In this document: one piece after another, positions 1-8,995 of the stretch
How the letters are laid out: each line of letters starts with the position of its first letter
Numbering within the stretch: position 1 is the stretch's first letter
Source: Sphaeroforma arctica JP610
Taxonomy: Eukaryota; Opisthokonta; Ichthyosporea; Ichthyophonida
Length of the DNA: 21,128 bases
Reading direction: 5' to 3'
Assembly: GCF_001186125.1 (NCBI RefSeq)
Contig: NW_014040116.1
Coordinates: forward strand, 42,914-64,041
Notes under the pieces: generated by a model
Told to the model about the DNA's origin: nothing
Database searches by the model: none
What the model saw: the letters and a program-made list of their open reading frames with translations, nothing else
Translations under genes and position numbers: made by a program

Positions 1-287
1 ATGTATGTATATGTATATATTTATGCATATGCATGTGCACGTTTGTATGTGCGTTGTGTGTATGTGAAAGTGGATATGGGATGCGTCACCACCCATTCTG
101 GAAGTACGAGGTTGTCGCTTTTCTATTCCTCTGATCTCATGGTTGCCGTAGACCCCACATACCCAACTGCACATGTGCATGGCGACGATGCACAAACCAT
201 GCACAGGCAGGTGTGTCGGTCACATTCTATCTGTAAAGCCCTTCCGATGACTGATCGCGGGTTGTTGTTCCTATTCATACCCAACAG
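1..287 (+). other. Probable intron upstream of AWS exon
   Basis: Open in the AWS frame, but the first 75 bases are a GTATGT/GTATAT-type microsatellite and the remaining peptide has no similarity to the CxC-containing start of AWS domains. I read it as the 3' part of an intron that ends at the acceptor at 287. Confidence 0.6.
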
Positions 288-439
288 AAACGCCATCAAT
301 CGGTGCTACGACGAACGCTGCGAGAACCGAATGACTATGACTGAGTGCACAAAAGCGGACTGTAACATAGACACGTGCAACAACATGCGACTCAGCAAGC
401 GTCAATACGCCAATGTCAACGTGTTCAAGACTGCCAGTG
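288..439 (+). CDS. NSD-like gene, exon with AWS domain
   Basis: Encodes the AWS (associated-with-SET) zinc-binding region: [11 protein letters not shown], then Cys at local residues 20, 25 and 30 and the family-typical KRQYANVNV leading to FKT before SET. The 5' edge is set by the acceptor CATACCCAACAG at 276-287. Upstream in-frame residues read like intron and microsatellite. The 3' edge is the donor GTATGG at 440 (phase 1), where G plus the first two bases of the next exon make Gly of GKAWGL. The first CxC of a standard AWS is expected in a preceding exon outside the window or is lost. The left edge is less certain than the right. Confidence 0.8.
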
Positions 440-1777
440 GTATGGATGACCTCACTGACACCAATTATATACTTGCAACGCTCCTGGTAACGCTCCCGTC
501 AGTGAATCTACCTGCAGTTACCCGCACGGCCGGATGTCGCAAATTGTGCTGTCTTGTCGCAAATCGTGCCGATTTCGGCTATCAAGTCCGTTGTTTTCGC
601 TTGTCTTCATATGGCCATTGCACCAATCGCTTCGAGTTCACAAGTATCTACACTGTGGGCTTGCCCGGGGAAGGGGGGCATCTGGACTATCGTTGAACAC
701 ATTCACAGACACTGTACCGTCTTACGTATGTATCTTTTTAGGACATACGTATGCAAGTATATGCGTATGGGAACATCGTTTGTTTATTCAGATTGTTATC
801 CCTACCGTCACACAACAGGCAAGGCTTGGGGGCTGGGGTCGAAATCGGAACTGAAAGCGGGACAGCTGGTGATCGAGTATGTGGGAGAGGTCATCGACAC
901 ACAGACCGTCCAGCAACGGCTGGCCCAGGCGAAAGAGACGGGCTGTGACGACTTCTACATGCTGGGAATGGACAACCAACTGTACATTGATGCGCAATTC
1001 AAGGGCAACTTGGCTAGGTATGTGAGTGCGTGTGTGAATGTGTATGTATGTGTGTGTGCGTGTGTGCGTGTACGTGTATGTATGTGTGAATGCGTGTGTG
1101 TACGTGGAAGTGTGTGTGTGTGTGTGTGTGTACGTGTGAGTGCGTGTGTGTACGTGTGAGTGCGTGTGTGTACGTGTGAGTACGTGTATGTACGTTTATG
1201 TATGTGCGAGTATGTGTACGTGCGGGTGTGCGTGTGTGTATGTGCATGTGTGTGAGAGTGCGTGTGTGTACGTGTATTTATGTGTGAGTGCGTGTGCGTG
1301 TACGTGTATGTATGCGTTAGTGTGTGTGTATACGTGTGTGTCCGTGTGTGTATGTGTAAGCAGGTGTATGTACCTGTGTGTATGTGTGGTGCGTGCGTGT
1401 GTGTTCGTGTATGTATGTGTGAGTATGTACATGTACGTGCGTTAATTTGCAGGTGGATGTAGGTGTTTATGAAGGTGTCTGTGTTGACATGTATGTGTGG
1501 TATCTGTGTTGGTTACTCTGAGTGAATGGTTGTGATTGCTGGTTGGTGTGTGCACGATAGGTGAGTAAGGCGCTTGCTGCTTGACGGAAAGTCGTAGATG
1601 CAAGTCTGGCTTGATCTGTGTACCTTTTCTGAACGCACGAGTGCGAAGGCTAATATTATTTTACAGACAAAATGTCAAACTAATGTCAAACATGTATAAA
1701 TGCATGTTGCATATTGAATCAAGGCCATATAGTTATGCATATGTGTGAATATATATTTACTTATACTCGTTTATATA

Positions 1778-1836
<59 letters not shown>

Positions 1837-4800
1837 TATCTACGGATACATCTAGAGTCCTTCAACTTACTTGCACTTTACTCAAGAGTTTAAATGCTTA
1901 TTTCACGTAAGTCCACAAATATTCATGTTTGTTCGTTTTGCATTGATAGTGTCTGTTCCCATACCTGATTGTATATATTGGCACATACTTGATCTTCATT
2001 TTCATATTTTTGGTAGTTCCAACACGGACACTGTTCCAGTTTTGCTTGTAAATACCATTGTGTATGCATTTGTTTTCTGTACGTTTCTTGGAATATGTTT
2101 GCAGGATGTTTGTAACACACAATGGCAAGCTTGGAGTTTTTGTCGCTTGCTTCCTATGCCCTTTATTGGATTTCATTCTAGCATCCAGCCAAGAGGCGAC
2201 TATAGAATTCGATGCAATGCTATGTTAATGTGAATGGCTACAATGTTTATTTAAAATGTTATATTCCCTCTTAAGGTGCATGTCTATTCAATCTCGACAT
2301 TAGGTTTATGAACCACAGCTGCGATCCCAATTGCGAGACGCAAAAATGGCGCGTGAATGGTGAAATCAGGATTGGAATTTTTGCCATGAAGGATATCAGG
2401 AAAGACGAAGAACTTACCTTCAACTACCAATTTGATACCTTTGGCAATGAAGCCAGTAAGGTGAGCACATGCTACTTATGACATACATGAGCATGCACAC
2501 CAACACACTCTCATGTATATATTACGTATGCGACCATGAACTTACTTGGTCCGGTATGCGCACACGGACCGACGTCCAAATGCCCGTCATTGCCGATCAA
2601 TCAGCTTACTGTGCAACTGCGCTGTGTCATTATCATTCACTCATGGTATTGCACCCTGGAGTGCACACTGTGAGTCTCATAGTGAGTGGGATGTGGCTCC
2701 ACGTTTGGTTAGTCTCAGTGCGGCCACTGTACAGCACCACTATATAGTCCTTCGTATTGGTTAGGGCATTATATATGCCCAGACTATCTAGTATGTTATT
2801 GAGTGATTCTAGTATGTTATTGAGTGATTCTAGTATGTTATTGAGTGATTCTAGTATGTTATTGAGTGATTCTAGTATGTTATTGAGTGATGTATCGTAT
2901 ATATTTCCCTTGCTTCACAATTCCACTGTGAAAGCCTCGATCGTGAGGCCAAACAACTTGACACTCAATACTTCTCATTGTGCGTGCCTAGGTTTGTCGG
3001 TGTGAATCTGCCAACTGCTCTGGATTTCTGGGCATGAAGCCCAAAAAGAAGAACTCGGGTGCAATGAGCACGCAAGAATCGGGCCAGAAGCACCGTGTCA
3101 AAAAGAGTCTGGTAAGTTTGTGACCCGTTCTAGCCTGTTCACTTCCACTGTCTTGTTCCTCGATTGCTGGAGGAGTCTGCTGGCCTAGAACGACGGTCAG
3201 AGTACCATACATGCATAGCTTGAACCGTCTCTCGTTCCTCACACCATCACCAATCGCTACTAACTTGCACGCATCTATGTATTCACACTGTCCTGTCACG
3301 CTCAACAGAAGAAGAGAAAGGTGCGAGTGGAGAAGATCACTGAGGACGAGTGTTACCACTGTGGTGACGACGGGTCCTTAACCCTTTGCGACATGAATTT
3401 CTGTCCCAAAGCATACCACGTCGGCTGTTTAGGCCTCGAAAAGGCCCCCCACGGCCAGTGGCATTGCCCCTGGCACCAGTGTTCACAGTGCAGCAAGAAG
3501 AGCACACGCTTCTGTGTGGGATGTCCCACCTCCACCTGTGACGCGTGCAGTGTACAGACTGAACTGATGGGCCATGTGCAACGCAAACTCACGGCGGGGG
3601 CCAAAAGCACTAGAACGTATGTAGATTGGTGTGTAATGCCACAAAATGCATGTATATGTAGACGGGAGATATGAAGGCGTGCATGTGTATAGATACATAT
3701 TGCCGCAGAACGTGTGTATGCGTATACGGTTATGAAGGTGTGTATGTGTATCTAAATATAATGTCACATAACTTTTGTGTATACGTATATGAAGGTGTGT
3801 ATATGTTTATGTATAATGCCACGGAACGTATGTTTATATATACGTATATGTGTCTATGTTTATTTACGTATAATGCCACGGAACGTAAGAAGGTATGTAT
3901 GTTTATTTATGTATAAGGTCACGGAACGTAAGTATATGTATACGTATATGAAGGTGTCTATGTTTATTTACGTATAATGCCTCGGAACGTAAGAAGGTAT
4001 GTATGTTTATTTTTGTATAATGTCACGGAACGTAAGTATATGTATACGTATAGGAAGCTGAGTATGTTATTTTATGTATAATGTCACGGAACGTATGTGT
4101 ATGTATACGTATATGAAGGTCTGCATGTATTTTTATATATTATTCGGCGACAACGAGCACCAAAATGTTAAAATACGTATCGAAGCCGTGCATGTACATG
4201 TATGGATTGATTGAATGTGAATAAAGGTATACGATGGTGTTCTTGTATATATATAGAGTGGATGTCCGGATATGAAGGTCGTTCTTGTATTTGCTCGTGC
4301 GATTGGCATGAGTATGCGAGGCCAGTCCACCATATTCATAACGTGTATGGTCGTCTATTCATGGTACATATAGGTGTTAGTACATACATATTTATTCGGC
4401 ATAGAAATATCGGCGGACACATCCCAACGTATTCGTATCGCGATTTAGAGTTTAGCACAGGATATTCAAATTTTTTTTTTTCGAGAGCATAAAAGTTTTA
4501 ATGTGCTGAGTGCATCAAAACATTCCGACAAATGTATTGAAGCACAATCAGGTGCAAGGATGTATAAGAAGTGGGAGATACACCGCAGAAATAGAGAGAG
4601 TTGCTTCGGTATTGTATTCGGGTGTGCACACCACATACGCCTTCCGATGTACGACGAACTACCGTATATCCTTACAGCGACGTATACAGAGTACCAAAGA
4701 ACAGACATGACTCCAAACGCGATACATATACGTACATGTGCGTGAATTGGTTTATCTATATTCGCTGCATATCTCCGACAAAGTTTATGCGTGCGTATAC

Positions 4801-5553
4801 CAGCAATTGAGACGACCCTTCTCACATTGACCCGTATACGTAAGCACACGCACACCCCACGTAAAGTACCGGTGTGTTCTGTGATGACACCATGCGGATC
4901 AGCCAGTCGATTACGACCTTACTCCGCATGTGTACCTACAACAAACCCTTTAACTATGGTGCGTAACCAATCCTGTACACTGCTTTCTACTGTCTGCAGA
5001 TTCGGACTATGTTCCGAATGCACACAAGAGGCCGGGGTATCTCCAGACTCTGCGACAGAGCATGTGGCCACCATCATCGACAAGGTCCTGCTCAATACAC
5101 AACTCCACCGGTCCAGTGGGTCAAGGCACAGGAAAACCAAAAGCACGCAGGCACAGGCACACACGCTCACGACCCACACAGTAGAACCCATCAAACGACA
5201 GACCAAGCGCAGTGTGCAAGCGATGGAGCCCCTGGTGCTGAGTGATATGGAGGATGACGTGTCTTCCGAGCAGTCTGGTAGTGGTTTAAAACAGCGGGAT
5301 GAGTCATCGGCCCCGCCTCGACTGAGTACGACAACCCCATCGGAAGATACACAGAAGTCCTCGAGTGGGGAGGAACCGGCTCAGACCGTGGCTGGGCCAA
5401 ATATGGCCCAACCTCGAGCAGAGATGAGTGTGGACAAAGACGAGCGATCTGACAGGGATTCGCAGGTACTTGCGTCGGGCTCCAGTATAGAATCCAATGG
5501 CGACCTGGCCATGAGTGATGACAGTGGCAATGCTTCCGTCTCAAGTCATACGG
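288..5553 (+). CDS. NSD-family SET-domain histone methyltransferase, partial, six exons (288-439, 819-1017, 2304-2460, 2992-3111, 3309-3616, 5000-5553)
   Basis: About 496 codons of a histone H3 lysine methyltransferase, expected to act on nucleosomes (family activity: H3K36) in the nucleus. Counting from the first full codon (289), the order is AWS Cys cluster (about 6-48), SET (about 40-165) with GKAWGL at 51-56, NHSCDPN at 120-126 and ELTFNY at 153-158, post-SET CxCx4C (171-178), a basic KKRKV stretch (210-214), PHD finger plus C5HCH module (about 224-320), then an acidic, Ser/Thr-rich, probably disordered tail. AWS-SET-postSET followed by PHD-C5HCH is the NSD1/2/3 order; SETD2 and ASH1L lack that C-terminal pair. 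All five internal introns are GT-AG and their phases (1, 2, 0, 0, 2) agree on both sides, so the reading frame is continuous. The N-terminal part (PWWP and other PHD fingers in animal NSDs) would lie upstream. The last exon ends at a phase-1 donor, so the stop codon is not placed. Confidence 0.93.
819..1017 (+). CDS. NSD-like gene, exon with SET N-terminal half
   Basis: Acceptor CACACAACAG ends at 818 and donor GTATGTGAGT starts at 1018 (phase 2). The exon encodes the SET start GKAWGLGSK, the S-adenosylmethionine-site strand, [10 protein letters not shown], and the segment up to [10 protein letters not shown]. In most SET enzymes the first motif is GxGWGL/GKGWGL; here the residue before W is Ala, a mild deviation. 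The frame downstream of 1017 turns into translated GT repeat, which supports the donor. Confidence 0.92.
1018..1445 (+). repeat. Imperfect (GT)n-rich microsatellite inside SET-domain intron
   Basis: About 430 bases made almost only of GTGTGT, GTATGT, GTGCGT and GTGAGT words, beginning at the authentic donor itself. The repeat is polypyrimidine-free on the + strand and contains dozens of GTATGT/GTGAGT donor look-alikes. It produces spurious long frames on both strands (Cys/Val-rich on +, His/Thr-rich on -). Confidence 0.95.
1786..1832 (+). repeat. (TA)n microsatellite in intron
   Basis: An uninterrupted alternating AT run of about 47 bases within the 1018-2303 intron, flanked by looser ATATAT/TATACAT sequence. 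Confidence 0.95.
2304..2460 (+). CDS. NSD-like gene, exon with SET catalytic core
   Basis: Acceptor CTCGACATTAG ends at 2303; its first base completes the Arg codon before [15 protein letters not shown]. The exon ends AAG at 2460, before donor GTGAGC (phase 0). It carries the SAM/pseudoknot motif NHSCDPN and the catalytic ELTFNYQF with the active-site Tyr of the family. All expected catalytic residues visible here are intact, so an active enzyme is likely. It lacks a long standalone reading frame and is recognised by homology and splice sites. Confidence 0.93.
2787..2891 (+). repeat. Perfect 21-bp x 5 tandem repeat in intron
   Basis: The unit TCTAGTATGTTATTGAGTGA plus T occurs five times without a mismatch (105 bases) in the intron 2461-2991. 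The period is a multiple of three, so a frame crossing it reads SSMLLSD repeated. Identity between units implies recent amplification. Confidence 0.97.
2992..3111 (+). CDS. NSD-like gene, post-SET exon
   Basis: Forty codons, phase 0 on both sides, from acceptor GTGCGTGCCTAG to donor [22 protein letters not shown] is the post-SET zinc motif CxCx4C that completes the active site together with the Cys of NHSC. It is followed by a Lys-rich linker (KPKKKNSG, then KHRVKKS) that probably is flexible. Confidence 0.92.
3309..3616 (+). CDS. NSD-like gene, PHD and C5HCH exon
   Basis: Acceptor CACGCTCAACAG ends at 3308; donor GTATGT starts at 3617 (phase 2). The exon opens with the basic KKRKVRVEK (possible nuclear localisation signal). 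Then comes a C4HC3 PHD finger (CYHC, C at [13 protein letters not shown]) and [13 protein letters not shown] with further Cys pairs, the C5HCH module that follows the last PHD in NSD proteins. In human NSDs this pair binds histone H3 tails or partner proteins. This exon is the main reason for choosing NSD over SETD2 or ASH1. Confidence 0.93.
3633..4138 (+). repeat. Degenerate intronic minisatellite with core ATAATGYCACGGAACGTA
   Basis: Good copies of the core start at 3813, 3870, 3913, 3974, 4017 and 4078. Spacings are 57, 43, 61, 43 and 61, which suggests a ~104-bp higher-order unit made of a 43- and a ~61-bp half. Weaker copies are visible near 3633, 3698 and 3758. Between cores the sequence is GTATACGTATATGAAGGTGT and TATGTTTAT words. 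It lies just after the donor of the PHD exon. Confidence 0.9.
4139..4999 (+). other. Rest of the 1383-nt intron
   Basis: No coding similarity seen. AT- and CGTATA-rich spacer with a T10 run at 4471-4480. It ends in a pyrimidine-rich tract and the CTGCAG acceptor at 4994-4999. Confidence 0.6.
5000..5553 (+). CDS. NSD-like gene, exon for end of C5HCH and acidic tail
   Basis: Acceptor TTTCTACTGTCTGCAG ends at 4999. The first codon is shared with 3615-3616. [10 protein letters not shown] supplies the last Cys pair of the C5HCH module. The rest is low in hydrophobic residues: a basic and Thr/Gln-rich part, then [17 protein letters not shown] and a Ser/Glu/Asp-rich stretch, typical of a disordered nuclear tail. 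The open frame runs on to a TAA at 5637-5639, but after the donor-like GTATGTGCG at 5554 it becomes MCVCVQVCAG, a translated GT repeat. Splicing at 5553 (phase 1) is therefore preferred. Confidence 0.85.
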
Positions 5554-5668
5554 GTATGTGCGTATGTGTGCAAGTTTGTGCGGGTATAGGTATTGATCTA
5601 TCCTATGTGTATCTCACAATTGTTGGTGGGATTCGTTAAGTTTTGTAAATTCGTCCGAAGAATTGCAG

Positions 5669-5820
5669 ATATATATCTGCTATTCAGTACACGCATTATT
5701 CACAATATCAGCTATCGCTGGCAACGATTGTCCTTGTATGCCCGAACGAGCGTCTACGAAGCTTGTTATATATATATAGCATCAGCTTTAACTTCTGGAG
5801 AATTCATACCGTCATGTTGA
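5669..5820 (+). CDS. Possible terminal exon of the NSD-like gene
   Basis: After acceptor GAAGAATTGCAG at 5657-5668, a frame of the required phase (two bases completing the Gly/Asp codon left open at 5553) stays open for about 50 codons to TGA at 5818. The intron would be 115 nt. The peptide (DIYLLFSTRIIHNIS and onward) has no recognisable domain and does not resemble the preceding acidic tail, so this is only the nearest phase-compatible ending. The true last exon may lie farther downstream. Confidence 0.2.
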
Positions 5821-7384
5821 AATATCTGTGTATTTGTGTTTTCTTCTGAACTAATATTATTATCCATCACATGTTACAATACTGCATCCGAAACACTGTC
5901 TGGATTCATATCATTCATGACCTGTACCCATACCCCATTCGGAGCACGTATACACATGGACTTGCGTATGGAAGTAGTTCGGATAGTTACAAATATTTGC
6001 ATCTTTGATTTATGAGCGTAAACTGTAGTTGGTAGGATGGTAGTGATATCTATATCAGTCACTGTGGAGAGTGAACTATACACCCTTAAAATATCACACT
6101 GGGGGGATAAGTCATTTTCTTGTATACATACGAATGTATGCGGGGTTATGCACTGATATGTTCACCAGTTATCAATATTCGAGTTCGTATGTGGGTTGAT
6201 CACATACACAATCACAAGATTTCATGAGACATATATACGAGGAACAATCAAGTATACATTTTAGTATAAGAATACACAAGCAAGTTGTAGCACATGTACT
6301 CAAGGGTTCGGGCGTGTGCGTACTCCTACGTGCAGTATCGATGCAAATATATCTTGACTCAGTTTTGTGCCTAATTAGCAACATTATTGACCAAATATGA
6401 CGGTGGAATCGAAAATATGTACTTTTGCTCGCGCGTCGGCTAATTTTGCATCTGTATTCCTACGATGCAATCCAATAATAGAGAGCGCCGTATCCGCAAA
6501 GTCCAACTCCGTTATGGCATCAGAGAAAGCAGGTGTTGTGTCGATTGTGGAAGACAGTCTGGGCGAGAGTAGTGCGTGTGCGTGAGAATGTGTCGGAACA
6601 CGCACGTCATTCAGGGTAGTACGACATCAAAATATTACGACGACGAGAATAAATGTTGAGACGACGATGCACTCTAGTGTCAAATACTTCAGAACCACAT
6701 CGACCACACAAATGCGTACGCAAAGCTTTTTATCATTATATTTTGGACCACTGAATACTCCTTTTTAATAGAATTTTCTGGCAACTCTTTACAAATCTGA
6801 AGCCACAAGAAAGTTGACTGGCAAATTTGCATGCAGAGACCCAGTAGGTGTCGGTGGTTAAACACCAATAGCTCTACCCAATTTTCTAAGACTGTGCTTC
6901 ATTCTATCGCCCTCTCTGGCTGCTTTGCCTTATCTACACAACCGTGTAGAATAGGTTGATTGCGAAAGAACTGCGATCGCGGAGACGCAAGAATTACACT
7001 AGCATATGCGATCTAAGATGGCCAAATAGTTCAAGAGTAGCAGTGTCGAGGTTTTATCATCAGTACAAGGCTCAAGCCCTCTGCATAGCTTCAAGTTCAT
7101 AAAGCTTATACGTGCGGACACAGTCGCACTTAGATATTAATTAATAGTGCCAGTAGATGTATTACAACCATTCGAACGGTGTGTGCTCGGCTATGCAAAA
7201 TTTGCATAAGAATCGATTGACCCATGAGCACCATATTGTATGATATTAAACGTTATAATGATAAATACACCTGGTGCTTCTGTCAGATTTCAGGCACTAT
7301 TATAAATAAATAAAACTCGGTTGTATGATAATTGATAATTATACAGTATCAATTTTCGATATTAAATATTCTAATCATCAATTC
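5821..7384. other. Gene-poor stretch downstream of the NSD-like gene
   Basis: No feature with convincing support. Short overlapping frames on both strands at 6384-6605 lack splice context and are unrecognised. An AATAAA at 6648-6653 could serve the upstream gene. From about 6.6 kb the sequence becomes distinctly AT-rich and loses the CGTATACG/GTATGT vocabulary of the left part. Confidence 0.5.
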
Positions 7385-7773
7385 TCAATATAAAGTACTA
7401 ATTCTCTGAAGACTCCATTGTGCCAATACAACATTAGACCTATATATCATAACAAGATACATAAATTGAGAAAGGGTTTTGGAATCACCCATTGTATGAA
7501 GCTCATACACATGTGGTGCATGCAGGGCAGTTTCTTTCTGAGTTTTTTTCTCTCTGAGAGCTTCAATACTCAGCAGTGTATATCCTGTGCCAGGTTGTAT
7601 TGATTGGTATGCTAACTATTACTGTGACTCATACACAGACCAATACTTCTGTTGGTTGTCACAAGTATTTACCTGGGCGTGATTTTGTTGGAATTCGAGT
7701 TCTTGCAATGTGTAGATCGGGGTGAGCACAGCAACAACTACGTATCCTGTATCCCAAATTGGATGGCGGAACG
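7385..7773 (-). CDS. Possible two-exon gene end, unknown protein (exons 7773-7673 and 7615-7385)
   Basis: On the - strand an exon of 33 codons (FRHPIWDTGYVVVAVLTPIY and onward) is preceded by a strong acceptor, CTATTGTCTTTTTTAG, and followed by the donor CAG-GTAAAT at 7672. A second open stretch of 76 codons (LAYQSIQPGTGYTLLSIEAL and onward) ends at TGA 7387-7385. The two are in the same frame and separated by 57 nt (7672-7616) that carry consecutive in-frame TAA and TAG and end in AATAG. A 57-nt phase-0 intron fits; alternatively these are two stops in a decayed frame. The exons look protein-like and mildly hydrophobic. I do not recognise the family and saw no upstream exon or - strand poly(A) signal. 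Confidence 0.35.
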
Positions 7774-8543
7774 CTAAAAAAGACAATAGACCTGATGCCA
7801 AATCAGTTATTATGTAAATATAATATTAATAAATATATTCAATTTTCAGAAGGCTACGTTTGAATATTTTAATAAAAGATGATGCCTTTTGTTTCAGTTC
7901 AATTTTCAAAATGCTATGCATTTTATTTAAAACATTATTTATCACCGAAAGCGTAGCTGTAGAGTCCCTATTTCATTTATTGAACTTAAGATCTGTCTGG
8001 AACGCTTTTTCCCCAATTGGAGGCCCACAAGAGGCCCCCGAGGGATCCTAAATGGAATTTTGTTTCAAAAAATAGAGCATACTTCAATGGGGTCCGTCCC
8101 GTTTGTGACTGAACAACAGTGCGTATTTATTTATGAGTGTGTTGCGTACAAGTGAGGGAGAAAGCGCGAGTTCTTAGCTAACCTTTTTGAAGAAACGTTT
8201 TTGGTCTCCGCGGCGCCCTAGCCGTGTTTTAAGCCTCAGGCTTACGTCTTACATATGTATCATTGTACCGCCAAAATATAATAAAATATGTATTCTGCTT
8301 CACATCAGAACCAGTTTGCCAATCAGAATTATTTAATTCAAATCGGTAGTGACTGTAGCACATCAGTCCCTAGTAGAAGTAGCACGTCTAAGCACAGTAT
8401 TTTAAAAGTTTATTTCAAAAACATGACATGATTGATTTCCATTGGCCTAGATGAATGCAATCTTTTGCTAAAAATTCAATCACGGAACCGGCAAACCAAG
8501 CCAAATTCAAATGGTTCGCGTTCATAAGCTCATAGTTTCCAAA

Positions 8544-8599
8544 TTATGTGTCGTGCGTAAAGCACTAAAGCATGGGCATTCAGTTATGTGTCGTGCGTA
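8544..8599 (+). promoter_or_regulatory. Direct repeat of a 16-bp element upstream of TATA box
   Basis: TTATGTGTCGTGCGTA occurs at 8544-8559 and again at 8584-8599, exactly 40 bp apart and ending 6 bp before the TATA box of the small gene that starts at 8696. The spacing and position suggest a duplicated activator-binding site; no factor can be named. Confidence 0.5.
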
Positions 8600-8605
8600 C
8601 TATGC

Positions 8606-8613
8606 TATATAAA
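8606..8613 (+). promoter_or_regulatory. TATA box of the 62-residue peptide gene
   Basis: TATATAAA, 90 bp before the ATG. A start site about 30 bp downstream would give a leader of roughly 55-60 nt. Confidence 0.6.
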
Positions 8614-8695
8614 CAGGCTTATATCGAGTTACTTAATATCAGAACACCAAATACATTACCAATTAATCTCCGAGGCCCTCAATTCCTAATACAAT

Positions 8696-8884
8696 ATGGG
8701 TTCATGTTTCAGCGCGATAGGCAACTGCTTCAAAGGCCTCTGGAATGGCATTGTTCACGTCTTCGAGATCATCGTGAACTTCTTCGCTAGTGTATTTGGT
8801 GCTATCTTCAACTGCTTTGGTGCGGTGTTTGGTGCCATATTCACTGGTCTAAAGAGGTTTTTGGATTGTCTAATGTGTAAGTAA
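8696..8884 (+). CDS. 62-residue hydrophobic peptide with N-myristoylation/palmitoylation-type start
   Basis: The peptide begins MGSCFS, a canonical N-myristoylation context (Gly2, Ser6) with Cys4 as a palmitoylation candidate, so membrane attachment is likely. The body is Phe/Ile/Val/Gly-rich with few charges. An internal 11-residue repeat is visible: VFGAIF at 33-38 and again at 44-49. The end is charged and Cys-bearing (LKRFLDCLMCK, residues 52-62). Short proteins of this MGxCFSAIGxCF type are found as uncharacterised families in fungi; that resemblance is from memory and no function is known. Support for a real gene: TATA box 90 bp upstream, a duplicated upstream element, and poly(A) signals at 8990 and 9278. 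The same frame stays open from 8885 to a TAG at 9116 after its TAA. Confidence 0.75.
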   Translation: MGSCFSAIGNCFKGLWNGIVHVFEIIVNFFASVFGAIFNCFGAVFGAIFTGLKRFLDCLMCK

Positions 8885-8989
8885 TTTGGCCGGAAATACT
8901 TTGACAAATCGTACACTATGTACCGAGAAATCTCTGGCTGCTTCCTGAGGTCATCGTCGATCAAAGATGTTATGGTGCGGAAATGTTAC

Positions 8990-8995
8990 AATAAA
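8990..8995 (+). terminator. Poly(A) signal AATAAA after the 62-residue gene
   Basis: AATAAA 105 nt after the stop codon, in the context ACAATAAAGC. A second AATAAA in the similar context GCAATAAAGA lies at 9278-9283 and could be the alternative or principal site. Confidence 0.5.

Noticed and set aside
1014-1462. Several 60-100-codon frames on both strands in the GT repeat
   Set aside because: They are translations of a microsatellite (Cys/Val or His/Thr alternation) inside an intron bounded by matching splice sites.
2787-2891. CRISPR-like repeat array
   Set aside because: The 21-bp units are directly adjacent without spacers and lie in a eukaryotic intron.
5554-5639. Read-through end of the NSD-like frame
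   Set aside because: The sequence after GTATGTGCG codes for a GT-repeat peptide and a donor in the expected context starts it.
6384-6605. Overlapping 62- and 73-codon frames on opposite strands; the - strand one has ELDFADTALS, vaguely like a LINE RT motif
   Set aside because: No second RT motif nearby, the catalytic FADD is not complete, and both strands are equally plausible; too weak to call.
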